Shown here one piece after another: positions 10,421 to 17,961 of a stretch of DNA of 64,000 nucleotides. Origin of the DNA: Rhizobium sp. P38BS-XIX (lineage in GTDB: Bacteria; Pseudomonadota; Alphaproteobacteria; Rhizobiales; Rhizobiaceae); NCBI RefSeq assembly GCF_012641435.1, contig NZ_JABAIJ010000006.1:124001-188000 (forward strand). Direction: 5' to 3'. Every line of letters begins with the position of its first letter. The first letter of the stretch is position 1. Position numbers and translations under genes: made by a program. The notes beneath the pieces were generated by a model that was not told the DNA's origin, did no database searches, and saw only the letters and a list, made by a program, of their open reading frames with translations.

Positions 10421-10452
10421 GCGTATTCGACGAATACGCCATTCGGGCGAAT
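10421..10452. promoter_or_regulatory. Two adjacent ATTCG/CGAAT dyads upstream of atpH
   Basis: The first dyad is GCGTATTCG-A-CGAATACGC (10421-10439), with perfect 9-bp arms around a single base. The second is ATTCG-GG-CGAAT (10441-10452). Their centres are about 16 bases apart, and both lie 160-190 bases upstream of the atpH start in a gap of 262 bases. Such paired short-spacer dyads look like an operator for a dimeric regulator. No known regulator is recognised, and the role is inferred from position. Confidence 0.45.
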
Positions 10453-10523
10453 TTATGATGGCAAAATTCGAAAAGCATGGGGATAGCGCGGGCAAAAAAG
10501 GCCGCGCGGAAACCATTTTTCAC

Positions 10524-10907
10524 TCAAATATAGCCGAGACCATAGAGAAAAGGTAGCGCAGCCAGAGCAGCCTGCACAACCAGAAGAAGAAGGCTGACAT
10601 AAATGCTGCCACGATCCGACATCAGCGAGAGGATGCGACCGAAAGCCGCGACGCCGAAGGCAGCGCCGAGCGCCAGGTAAATCATCGGCTGTGCAAGCAG
10701 GATCGCGACCAATCCGAAGCCGACCATGAAGCCGCCGGCCGAACGCGCTTCCGCATAGGCTTCCGAGCGCCCTTCCCTCACCTGAAGTTTGAGGAAACGG
10801 TAGGTATAACCGGGGGCAAACATCATGAAGAGGCCAATCAGCGCCGTAACCACGGCGGAACAGTATGCAAGCTGCTCACCGAATTCGGTCGGAAAATAAA
10901 GCTCCAT
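10524..10907 (-). CDS. Small four-helix membrane protein (DUF4345-like)
   Basis: This 127-residue protein is mostly hydrophobic, with about four predicted transmembrane segments (about 14-32, 54-73, 74-90 and 100-122). A charged loop REGRSEAYAEARS separates the first two helices. The arrangement and the GGFMVGFG and ALGAAFGVAAFGRI stretches resemble the DUF4345 class of small membrane proteins, but that match is from memory of the family only. GAGGG precedes the ATG. It lies between priA and the atp operon. Its function is unknown. Confidence 0.7.
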   Translation of the reverse strand: MELYFPTEFGEQLAYCSAVVTALIGLFMMFAPGYTYRFLKLQVREGRSEAYAEARSAGGFMVGFGLVAILLAQPMIYLALGAAFGVAAFGRILSLMSDRGSIYVSLLLLVVQAALAALPFLYGLGYI

Positions 10908-11014
10908 CGGTCGCCCTCAAAATCAGTCGCGCAAATCACGTCAATGAGACGGCCGACTTATGGCATGATCCGCGCCGCAAGGGGAAGGCGCAGTCAAGCT
11001 ATCTGCAACGTCAA

Positions 11015-13246
11015 TCACAGAAAGCTTTGCGGATCGATGTCGAGATGCACCTGAACGGAGCCCCGTTCCTTCGGTGATTGCGCCAGCATGGCCCGCAGAA
11101 AACCCTGCATGTCGGAATTGCGCCGGCCGTGCACGAGCAGCCGGAAGCGATGGCGGCCGCGCACGAGCGCGATCGGCGCTTCGGCCGGCCCGAGCACGGA
11201 TATGCCCGTCACCTGCGGCGCTGCATTGCGCATGCCGCGCGCATGGGTCTCGGCATCCTGCCTGGTATCTGCGGAGACGATGATCGAGGCAAGCCGGCCG
11301 AAGGGTGGCAGGATGGCTCTTTCGCGCTCCAAAATCTCGCGCTCGTAAAAGGCCCCGGCATCGCCCGAAACAATCGCCTGCATCACCGGATGCTGCGGTT
11401 GATACGTCTGCAGCAAGCCATGGCTCTTCAAGCCGGTTCGCCCGGCGCGCCCCGTTACCTGCGACAGCAACTGGAACGTCCGCTCGGCGGCACGCGGATC
11501 GCCGTTCGCCAGTCCAAGATCCGCATCGACGATGCCGACCAGCGTCATCAGCGGGAAATTGTGTCCCTTGGCGACGAGCTGCGTGCCGATGACGATATCC
11601 GCCTCGCCCTTGGCAATCGCATCGAGCTCCAGCCGCAGTCGCTTCACGCCCCCCATGATGTCGGAGGACAGCATGATCGTCCGCGCCTCAGGGAAGTGCC
11701 GCTCGACTTCTTCTGCAATGCGCTCGACGCCCGGCCCGCAGGCGACGAGATGATCGAGCGTGCCGCATTCGGGGCAGGCCTCCGGCGTGCGTTCCGCATA
11801 GCCGCATTGATGGCACTGGATCTGGCTCCGAAACCGGTGTTCCACCAGCCAGCTCGAACATTGAGGGCACTGGAATCGATGGCCGCAGACCCGGCAGAGC
11901 GTCAATGGCGCGTAGCCGCGCCTGTTGAGAAACAGCAGCGCCTGCTCGCCTTTCGCAACCGTCTTGCCGATTGCTCGCAACAGGACCGGTGACAAGAAGC
12001 CGCCGCGCTCAGGCGCATGCCGACGCATGTCGATCAGATGCAGATCGGGAAGTGCGGCGTCGCCATAGCGCGTCGGCAGGTGGATTGTGGTGTAGCGGCC
12101 GCTCTGGCCATTGACCTGGCTTTCGACAGAAGGCGTCGCCGACACCAGCACGACGGGGAAGTCGCCGATGCGGCCGCGCACCACAGCCATATCGCGCGCA
12201 TTATAATAGACACGATCTTCCTGCTTGTAGGCGGGGTCATGCTCTTCGTCGACGATGATGAGGCCCAGATCTTCGAAAGGCAGGAAGAGCGCCGAGCGCG
12301 CCCCGGCCACGACCCGCACCTCGCCGGTGACCGCCTGACGCCAGACCTTTTCGCGCATTTTCGGCGCGAGATCGGAATGCCATTCGGCCGGCTTGGCGCC
12401 GAAGCGATCCTGAAAGCGCTCCAGAAAGCTCGCCGTCAGCGCAATCTCCGGCAAGAGGATCAAGACCTGCTTGCCGCGCCTCAGCGTTTCGGCGATGGCC
12501 TCGAAATAGACCTCCGTCTTGCCGGAACCGGTGACGCCGTCGATCAGCGAGACCGCAAATTCGCCCTTGCGCACATCGACCAAGATCTCGTCGGCCGCAT
12601 CTTTCTGCGGCCCCTGCAGCCGCGACGCGGTGAATTCCGGATCGGGCTTGGCGACGACAGGCGGCGGCGGCAGGAAGATGGTTTCGAAAATGCCTTGCGA
12701 AATCAGTCCGTCGACGACGCTGGTGGAAACACCGGCGGCATGCGCCAGGCCAAGCCGCGTCCAGGAAAGCCCGTCGGCGGCGATCTCCATCACCTTGGCG
12801 CGGGCCGGCGTCAGCCGCTCCGGCTGGCCGCCGATGAACCGCAAACCTTCGACCATCGGCTCGGGATCGAAGGCGGCCGGCGCACGCAATGCCATGCGCG
12901 CCACCAGCCCTGGCGGCGATAGCGTATAGCCGGCAACCCAGTCGATGAAATCGCGCATATGCTTGCCGAGCGGCGGACAATCGAACACATGGCTGATCGG
13001 CCGAAGCTTCTTCGGATCGACCCCGCCATCATCCTCGCCATCCCAGACAACGCCGATGACCTGTCGCGGCCCAAGCGGCACCTGCACGACCGAGCCCGGC
13101 TCCACCGCCATGCCCTCAGGCACGGCATAGGAATAAGCCCTCGGCGCCGGCATCGGCACGAGAACGGGAACCGTACGGCTCATCACAGACTTTGCGGGCG
13201 CCGCCTCGAAAAGCGCACCGAACAGATCGGAAGAATCTTTGCTCAT
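11015..13246 (-). CDS. priA: Primosomal replication protein N' (PriA helicase)
   Basis: This 743-residue protein is a full-length PriA. An N-terminal DNA-binding domain is followed by a helicase core with Walker A GVTGSGKTEVYFEA, the DEAH-type box IIVDEEHDPAYKQ, LVSATPSVES, and a zinc-binding insert with cysteine pairs (CRVCGHRFQCPQC, CHQCGYAERTPEACPEC). Motif VI is QVTGRAGR. PriA reloads the replicative helicase at stalled forks. The gene lies upstream of a small membrane protein and the atp operon on the same strand, and just beyond its 5' side the sequence changes to accessory material. Confidence 0.97.
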   Translation of the reverse strand: MSKDSSDLFGALFEAAPAKSVMSRTVPVLVPMPAPRAYSYAVPEGMAVEPGSVVQVPLGPRQVIGVVWDGEDDGGVDPKKLRPISHVFDCPPLGKHMRDFIDWVAGYTLSPPGLVARMALRAPAAFDPEPMVEGLRFIGGQPERLTPARAKVMEIAADGLSWTRLGLAHAAGVSTSVVDGLISQGIFETIFLPPPPVVAKPDPEFTASRLQGPQKDAADEILVDVRKGEFAVSLIDGVTGSGKTEVYFEAIAETLRRGKQVLILLPEIALTASFLERFQDRFGAKPAEWHSDLAPKMREKVWRQAVTGEVRVVAGARSALFLPFEDLGLIIVDEEHDPAYKQEDRVYYNARDMAVVRGRIGDFPVVLVSATPSVESQVNGQSGRYTTIHLPTRYGDAALPDLHLIDMRRHAPERGGFLSPVLLRAIGKTVAKGEQALLFLNRRGYAPLTLCRVCGHRFQCPQCSSWLVEHRFRSQIQCHQCGYAERTPEACPECGTLDHLVACGPGVERIAEEVERHFPEARTIMLSSDIMGGVKRLRLELDAIAKGEADIVIGTQLVAKGHNFPLMTLVGIVDADLGLANGDPRAAERTFQLLSQVTGRAGRTGLKSHGLLQTYQPQHPVMQAIVSGDAGAFYEREILERERAILPPFGRLASIIVSADTRQDAETHARGMRNAAPQVTGISVLGPAEAPIALVRGRHRFRLLVHGRRNSDMQGFLRAMLAQSPKERGSVQVHLDIDPQSFL

Positions 13247-13344
13247 TGCGCGAGACCATGCCCCGGACGGATGAAAAAGGAAACCCGGGGGTGGGGCGTG
13301 ACGATCCGCAAAATGGGGATGGCCTGAAGCTAAGGAGAATATCC

Positions 13345-13476
13345 ATGGCCTTGTACGGCCGCGCCATCAATGACCGATATCGGCCCGCTGCAGACGAACA
13401 TGTCCGGCGATCATCTCTCCCAAGCAAGCCTAGTCTCATAGAAGCTTTCGGCAAACTGAAGGGTAAGACCCATTGA
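13345..13476 (+). CDS. Small ORF with a strong ribosome binding site, possibly a truncated gene
   Basis: A TAAGGAG sequence lies 7 bases before the ATG at 13345. The 43-residue frame begins MALYGRAINDRYRPAADEHV and ends GKLKGKTH. The first half is GC-rich like the core genome. The second half lies antisense to the 3' end of the unknown minus-strand gene that stops at 13411, in the A/T-richer patch. It may be a real small protein or the 5' stump of a gene cut when the accessory patch was inserted. No family is recognised. Confidence 0.4.
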   Translation: MALYGRAINDRYRPAADEHVRRSSLPSKPSLIEAFGKLKGKTH

Positions 13477-13809
13477 ACTCGCCTTCGTTCGAAGATCGAA
13501 ATCAATATGATTTGCGTCGAATTTCCTCCCCAGCGCCATGTCGCCCAAAATACCGACAATGGTTTTGAGCATCTGTTCGTCCGGGAAATAGTGAAACGCA
13601 GAACCATCTTTTGTCGCGCTTGAGAATTTCTTTCCGCTCTGCCTTATGAAAATCTGATTGATGCCTCCGACAATTTCCACTTCTTCTTTCTTATCCGCCA
13701 AAACAACTGCAAATAAGGCGAGGGCTTGGCAGAGGTTCAGGTTGTGAATCTGAATTGAAACATGATCGGAAAGGACGGAGATATCATCTTTGAAGTTGAG
13801 TTTTATCAA
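13411..13809 (-). CDS. Hypothetical protein
   Basis: This 132-residue protein has no recognised family. It starts with TTG (MIKLNFKDDISVLSDH), preceded by AAAGGA at good spacing; no ATG is available nearby. The protein has a mixed alpha/beta character, contains no transmembrane segment and no signal peptide. Codon use is clearly more A/T-rich than that of priA next door, which suggests acquisition. It and the next gene (13893-14237) lie in the same direction 83 bases apart. Small acidic soluble proteins in such patches are often immunity proteins, but nothing in the sequence proves this. Confidence 0.6.
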   Translation of the reverse strand: MIKLNFKDDISVLSDHVSIQIHNLNLCQALALFAVVLADKKEEVEIVGGINQIFIRQSGKKFSSATKDGSAFHYFPDEQMLKTIVGILGDMALGRKFDANHIDFDLRTKASSMGLTLQFAESFYETRLAWER

Positions 13810-13892
13810 TGATGCGTCCTTTCAGAAGTTAGCGGCGTCTGCTTTCGGCCCGAAGCGGACGCACAAGGCCTCCATTAGACCAGAACAACGTC

Positions 13893-14237
13893 TCAGCCAT
13901 TCCAATACCGCATCATGTCAGGAAATCTTTCCAATATCTTATTGCAGTCTTCGTTTCTGAAGCCTTTTTCTATTTGATTAAGTGCTGCGATGGTGGAGGG
14001 GCTTCGATTGTCTGCAAACATCTGATGAAAGTTTTGAGCTTTTTCGGTCAAGGTGGTGGCAATGTTGCAATAATCTTCAATCGCTCGAACTGCACCAAGC
14101 TTGTACAACTCGTCCTCAGACAGAGGTAGAGATACGGATGGCTGCCAGGTCTGATGAGTAATTGTCCATACGTGGACGAATATTGGAACACTGATCAACA
14201 AGCAGAAGATCCCAATGCCTAGCCAGTAGTCTTTCAA
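13893..14237 (-). CDS. Hypothetical secreted or membrane-anchored protein
   Basis: This 114-residue protein starts with TTG, preceded by AAGG. The N terminus (MKDYWLGIGIFCLLISVPIF) is a hydrophobic anchor or uncleaved signal. The remainder is a soluble, probably helical domain with two cysteines (EDYCNI and EDCNKI). No family is recognised. Like its downstream neighbour it is A/T-rich and has a TTG start, so the two were probably acquired together. Confidence 0.55.
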   Translation of the reverse strand: MKDYWLGIGIFCLLISVPIFVHVWTITHQTWQPSVSLPLSEDELYKLGAVRAIEDYCNIATTLTEKAQNFHQMFADNRSPSTIAALNQIEKGFRNEDCNKILERFPDMMRYWNG

Positions 14238-14512
14238 AAAAGCACCTTACGTAGCCGGATTGAACATGATGGTATTTCTATACAACTTTTGAAAGCATTG
14301 GCATCTTGTCGTTGACCCAAATGAGGGTGCTGCGTCAAGCTTTGCTCGCCTCAGTGACCGCAATCGGCCCTTTTCGGACATTCGGTTGCTATGCTTCCAC
14401 CATAGAGTTGCCAGCGGGGGTCTTTCTGGTGGTGATGTGGACAGTCTTGACTGCAATATGGTCAAGCCGAAAAATGTGTTAAGCGGCAGCCAGACAACAA
14501 CAGGAGTGTATC

Positions 14513-14746
14513 GTGAGCGAACCGACCGTAGCAGAGGCAACAGACCGTATTTATGAATCGCTCCGGGCAGACAATGCCGACATCGACCTACATATCGCAA
14601 CCCTCAAGGCAGCCTTGGCGCGGGCGGGCTTGAAAGAGGCCTTCTTCGATCCGGCCAAGCTTGTGCACGGCAATCGCTCCGGCCGGAAACTCATGCAGGC
14701 CTACTTTCGGCAACGTGGCGTGACGGTGACATTCACGGCACAGTGA
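14513..14746 (+). CDS. Hypothetical small protein
   Basis: This 77-residue protein starts with GTG, seven bases after CAGGAG. It begins MSEPTVAEATDRIYESLRAD and contains an alanine-rich helix (IATLKAALARAGLKEAFFD) and a basic end (GNRSGRKLMQAYFRQRGVTVTF). Codon use is like the core genome, unlike the genes at 13.4-14.2 kb, so it may be an older resident. The 275 bases before it hold nothing that I can support. No function is recognised. Confidence 0.6.
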   Translation: MSEPTVAEATDRIYESLRADNADIDLHIATLKAALARAGLKEAFFDPAKLVHGNRSGRKLMQAYFRQRGVTVTFTAQ

Positions 14747-14830
14747 CGCTGTCAGACGATGTCAGATGCGGCTTCAGTTCCGGAGCGCGACGAAGTCCAA
14801 GCGAGATAGCAGCTATCGGCCCATTGCGGA

Positions 14831-15112
14831 TTAAAGGTGAATTTCGGCGACATCACCCTCGGCCTTCCAAGCGGTTGCCATAGCGAGCACTTCTTCCAAT
14901 CGATCATGCGGATGTGATGTTGTGCAGAGGAAGCGACCGGGCTGGAGGTCACCTATTATCAGCCAGTCGATTTTTTCCTCCAGCTCCTCGCAACCTGGGC
15001 CGATAATCGCAAGGAGTGAAACCTTATCTCTCAGGCATTGTTCGACGAAACCTTCGAGGAGGGTTTCATCTGAGATCGGCGAATGCAGGATGAGCTTTTG
15101 ATTGAGCGGCAT
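14831..15112 (-). CDS. Hypothetical small protein
   Basis: This 93-residue protein contains VSLLAIIGPGCEELEEKIDW and later FLCTTSHPHDRLEEVLAMATAW. This looks like a compact alpha/beta fold, with strand, glycine turn and acidic helix, and it may belong to a family of small uncharacterised proteins. There is no signal or membrane segment. GAGGAA stands very close to the ATG. It stands alone in the accessory patch. The 284 bases upstream (15113-15396) show no gene. Confidence 0.55.
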   Translation of the reverse strand: MPLNQKLILHSPISDETLLEGFVEQCLRDKVSLLAIIGPGCEELEEKIDWLIIGDLQPGRFLCTTSHPHDRLEEVLAMATAWKAEGDVAEIHL

Positions 15113-15396
15113 TTCCTCGATGCTAAGCGATCAGTCAAAGGTCTGCAAACGTCCCGGAGCGGGCGTAGCCAGCTTAGCCGGGAAACAGATTCCGTTGGAC
15201 CCATCGCCATCAGTCTGGCATAAGTGCCGACGGACGCGACCGCCGTTATCTATAGAACGGGATCGGGCGACAGATTGACGTCACGTTGCTGCCGCGAGAC
15301 CACGCTGGCCGTCCATTCAATCATAGAGCTTCATGACGACCCTGGGCTCCAAGCAAGCAAACCTCAACCCGGCAAACTCTCCTCAATTCATTCAAC

Positions 15397-15873
15397 TCAT
15401 TCCGCGATTTTTTTTGCCTCTGTTCGACGAAGATAAACCGCTGCATCAGATCCGGGAAGCAGCGACCTATTGACGATCCCGAGCACATGATAATGAATAA
15501 TAAGGGGCGTCGATCCGAAAGGCGTTCCTTGACCGGTCGGGTTGGCAAGCATCAACAAGTCGCCCGGAGTGATCGATAGTTGTTGTGCCAGCGCTGGGCT
15601 TACAAACACGCCTTTGCCCCGTCTAAATTCCTCCAGAGCCGCCTGTCTGACAGAACTTGGAAGGGCCTTTAGGGGTGATATGTCGTCTGCTTCGAAACTA
15701 AAGATCAAAACACCGCTGATTCCCTTCGCCGTTGTGGCAAGAGCCTGTCCTTCGAAGACTGAACCGGAACCTTGTTCACCATATGCCGGAGACACACTGA
15801 TCGACAGTTGTGGAGAACAAAGCACCAGGAAGGATAACGCCCATAAGGCACAGCGAGATCTGGAGAGGGTCAT
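15397..15873 (-). CDS. Secreted orphan domain resembling the periplasmic part of LolC/LolE
   Basis: This 158-residue protein has a signal peptide (about 1-32, hydrophobic ALWALSFLVLC, probable cleavage after AYG). The mature part matches, in order, the periplasmic domain of lipoprotein-releasing ABC permeases: EGQALATTAKGISGVL, then GVFVSPALAQQLSITPGDLL, then GTPFGSTPL and VLGI, then DAAVYLRRTEA. In LolC/LolE this domain sits between transmembrane helices 1 and 2. Here all helices and the ATPase partner are missing, and no lol genes are nearby. It may be a pseudogene-derived fragment that gained a signal, or a free periplasmic lipoprotein-binding factor. Similarity is judged by eye. Confidence 0.6.
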   Translation of the reverse strand: MTLSRSRCALWALSFLVLCSPQLSISVSPAYGEQGSGSVFEGQALATTAKGISGVLIFSFEADDISPLKALPSSVRQAALEEFRRGKGVFVSPALAQQLSITPGDLLMLANPTGQGTPFGSTPLIIHYHVLGIVNRSLLPGSDAAVYLRRTEAKKIAE

Positions 15874-15914
15874 CGTGTCTTTCGTTCCGCTTATCGATCA
15901 TATCTATAGAGCGA

Positions 15915-16028
15915 TCAGTCCTCGACCAGAGTGAAAGCGCATTCGAGTTCGATGTCTCCGATTGGCGCAAACCAGCCATACCCGCCACCGCCGACGTTGG
16001 TGTCACATCCGCCACCATGTTCGGTGCA
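15915..16028 (-). pseudogene. Possible 3' remnant of an unknown gene
   Basis: On the minus strand a frame open from about 16064 ends with TGA at 15915-15917. It encodes a plausible C terminus, including GGGGYGWFAPIGDIELE and AFTLVED, with three cysteines. There is no ATG, GTG or TTG start, and the upstream part runs into the 3' end of the uridine-kinase-like gene. Composition and wording look coding, but this is judged by eye only, so it is a weak call. Confidence 0.25.
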
Positions 16029-16042
16029 TATCAGAGATCCGA

Positions 16043-16738
16043 CTACCTCGCAGCCAGCCTGCCACCCTCACGAAGCCGAAGAGCTGGCCGCTCAAAATCG
16101 TCGTTGTTGATAATCGCATCGGCCGAGAGAGTGGGCGCAGCCAGGCTTTCATAGAGTGCGAAGGCGGGGCGGTATCGATCGGCATAGAGCTGGCGGGTCG
16201 TCTCCGCTCCGCCGAGAAGCTGGGTGTCGCGCGCAATGCCGCGCTGCTCGGAGACATGCTCGGAGGTTTCGACGAAGATGGCGAGGTCCCAGCCCTCGCG
16301 CAGCTCCGGCCGCTGCAGAAACGTCCCGTCGACGATGAGAATCGCGTCGGCGGACGCAAATTCCGGATCCTGCTCGATCGGAACGTCATTGTGCAGGTCG
16401 AAGGAAGCCGTGCGATACCATTGGTCGCCGCCCGGCCCGAGCGGGTTCAGAAGCAGCGCATTGATGGCGGGAAGATCGCGCGCATCGTGGTAATAGCCCT
16501 CGGCGGAATGCCGCCCGCGCGCATAGCGCTCCACTTTCGGCCGATGGAATCCATCGATCGAGGTGCGGATGATTTGTCGTCCGCTGCCTTTCAGACACTC
16601 GGCCAGTTCGTTCGCCAGCGTGGTCTTGCCGGAAGCCGTCCTGCCGTCGATCGCAACACGGATCGGCCGCGCGGCGTTGAGCTTCGCGATCATGGCAGCC
16701 AGATCGTTCAATAGCGCGGTTCTATTCATAGAGGTCAT
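16043..16738 (-). CDS. Uridine-kinase-like P-loop protein
   Basis: This 231-residue protein has a Walker A motif IDGRTASGKTTLANELA near residue 30, followed by SIDGFHRPKVERYARG, the typical phosphate-acceptor region of the uridine kinase/phosphoribulokinase family. ILIVDGTFLQRPEL corresponds to the Walker B region. AAGGAA lies 9 bases before the ATG. True uridine kinases share this layout, but several relatives phosphorylate other small molecules, so the substrate is left open. It is at the edge of the accessory patch and seems to be monocistronic. Confidence 0.8.
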   Translation of the reverse strand: MTSMNRTALLNDLAAMIAKLNAARPIRVAIDGRTASGKTTLANELAECLKGSGRQIIRTSIDGFHRPKVERYARGRHSAEGYYHDARDLPAINALLLNPLGPGGDQWYRTASFDLHNDVPIEQDPEFASADAILIVDGTFLQRPELREGWDLAIFVETSEHVSEQRGIARDTQLLGGAETTRQLYADRYRPAFALYESLAAPTLSADAIINNDDFERPALRLREGGRLAAR

Positions 16739-16798
16739 TTCAAAAATTCCTTTTGGATAATTTCATGCGTCAATATTGAAAGTGCCGCCACACGGGGG

Positions 16799-17935
16799 CT
16801 AGTCGTCATCCTCGTCGATTTCTCCGGTCAGTCGCATGCCGTCGATCCAGGTGGAGCCGTCCTCGCGGATCACCCGGCGCGGCTTGGCACTGCAGCGTTC
16901 GCGCACGGCCTCGGCCAGACGTTCCGAGTGGGTCACAATCCAGATCTGGCTGGTCTTTGCGGCCGTGGCGATCATGTCGGCAAGCGGCACCAGCATGTCG
17001 GGATGCAGGCTGGCTTCCGGCTCGTTGAGCGCAATCAGCGGCGGCAGCCGATAGGACATCAAGGCGGCGGCAAGACCAAGAAACCGGATCTGGCCATCGG
17101 AAAGCTCTCGCGGCTGGAAAACACGGTTGGGAAATTCCGGCAACATCAGCCCGAAATCCGCCGTTTCCTGCGGCTCAGGCACGACGAGCCGCGCACCACC
17201 GAGCGCTGCGGCAAGAACGCGGTCCAGCTCGACGGTATCCTCACGCGTGTGAACGAGAGTGGCGAAAACGGCGGCGATATTGGCGCCGTCCTCATCCAGC
17301 ATCGGCGAGGTCACGGCAAGGCAGGGCGCCCGCAACGGTGAGCCACGATCCGTGCGGAAGCCGTGGTAGAACCGCCAGGCATCGACGGCGCGACGAAAGG
17401 TGCCGATCTCCGGAAAATAGCCGGCATCGCCCAAAAGCGCGATAGCCGTCTCCGACGTCAGTGCGTTCTCGGGATAGGCCTGCATACGGCCGCTCTCGCC
17501 GCGCACGGAAATGCCCGGGCCTTCGCGCTTCATCATCGTCACCGGCCGCCGCCCGGTTTCGACCGAAAGCTCCTCGGCCTTGATTTGCGGCTCCAGCGGA
17601 AAACCGGCAGCGGCGCAGGGCGGCCGCATGCCGGCCTCGATCCAGTATCGGAAGGTCGCCGCGCGCTCCATGTCGAGCAGCTCGACATCGAAGCGGATGC
17701 GGGCAGACTCATGCGAGCGCCGCTTGCCTGACCACATGGCCGAGAACATGCCGCCTTCGCTGGAGATTTCATGCGCAAGCCGTCCGCGAACGGCCGACTG
17801 CACCAGCTGCAACGAGCGATAGAGATTGGATTTGCCGACACCATTCTCGCCGATGAACAGATTGACATCGGAAAGGTCCATTCGAATCGAGCGCAAAGAG
17901 CGATAATTGCGTGCAAACATCGAGCGTAGCTGCAT
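16799..17935 (-). CDS. AAA-type ATPase of the RecF/OLD-like group
   Basis: This 378-residue protein has the Walker A motif FIGENGVGKSNLYRSL near the N terminus, after MQLRSMFARNYRSLR. An ABC-like signature (FQPRELSDGQIRFLGLAAAL), a Walker B (PPLIALNEPEASLHPDM) and a switch histidine (IWIVTHSERLAEAV) follow. This layout is that of SMC/RecF-type ATPases such as OLD-like and DUF2813 proteins, without a nuclease domain. An alternative GTG at 17965 overlaps the preceding acyltransferase stop as GTGA, so the two genes are probably translationally coupled. The role is unknown; DNA metabolism or defence are possibilities. Confidence 0.8.
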   Translation of the reverse strand: MQLRSMFARNYRSLRSIRMDLSDVNLFIGENGVGKSNLYRSLQLVQSAVRGRLAHEISSEGGMFSAMWSGKRRSHESARIRFDVELLDMERAATFRYWIEAGMRPPCAAAGFPLEPQIKAEELSVETGRRPVTMMKREGPGISVRGESGRMQAYPENALTSETAIALLGDAGYFPEIGTFRRAVDAWRFYHGFRTDRGSPLRAPCLAVTSPMLDEDGANIAAVFATLVHTREDTVELDRVLAAALGGARLVVPEPQETADFGLMLPEFPNRVFQPRELSDGQIRFLGLAAALMSYRLPPLIALNEPEASLHPDMLVPLADMIATAAKTSQIWIVTHSERLAEAVRERCSAKPRRVIREDGSTWIDGMRLTGEIDEDDD

Positions 17936-17961
17936 GCCACGTCGTCTAGCCGATTCTCTTG

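Noticed and set aside
10482..10508. GCGCGG/CCGCGC inverted repeat after the small membrane protein gene
   Set aside because: The loop is A-rich and no T-run follows on the minus strand; too weak to call a terminator.
14247..14600. A 117-residue minus-strand frame between the accessory genes
   Set aside because: It has no ribosome site, overlaps the better-supported plus-strand gene at 14513, and its translation looks like noise.
15224..15436. A 70-residue GTG-started plus-strand frame
   Set aside because: No ribosome site, and its end overlaps the LolC-like gene on the other strand.
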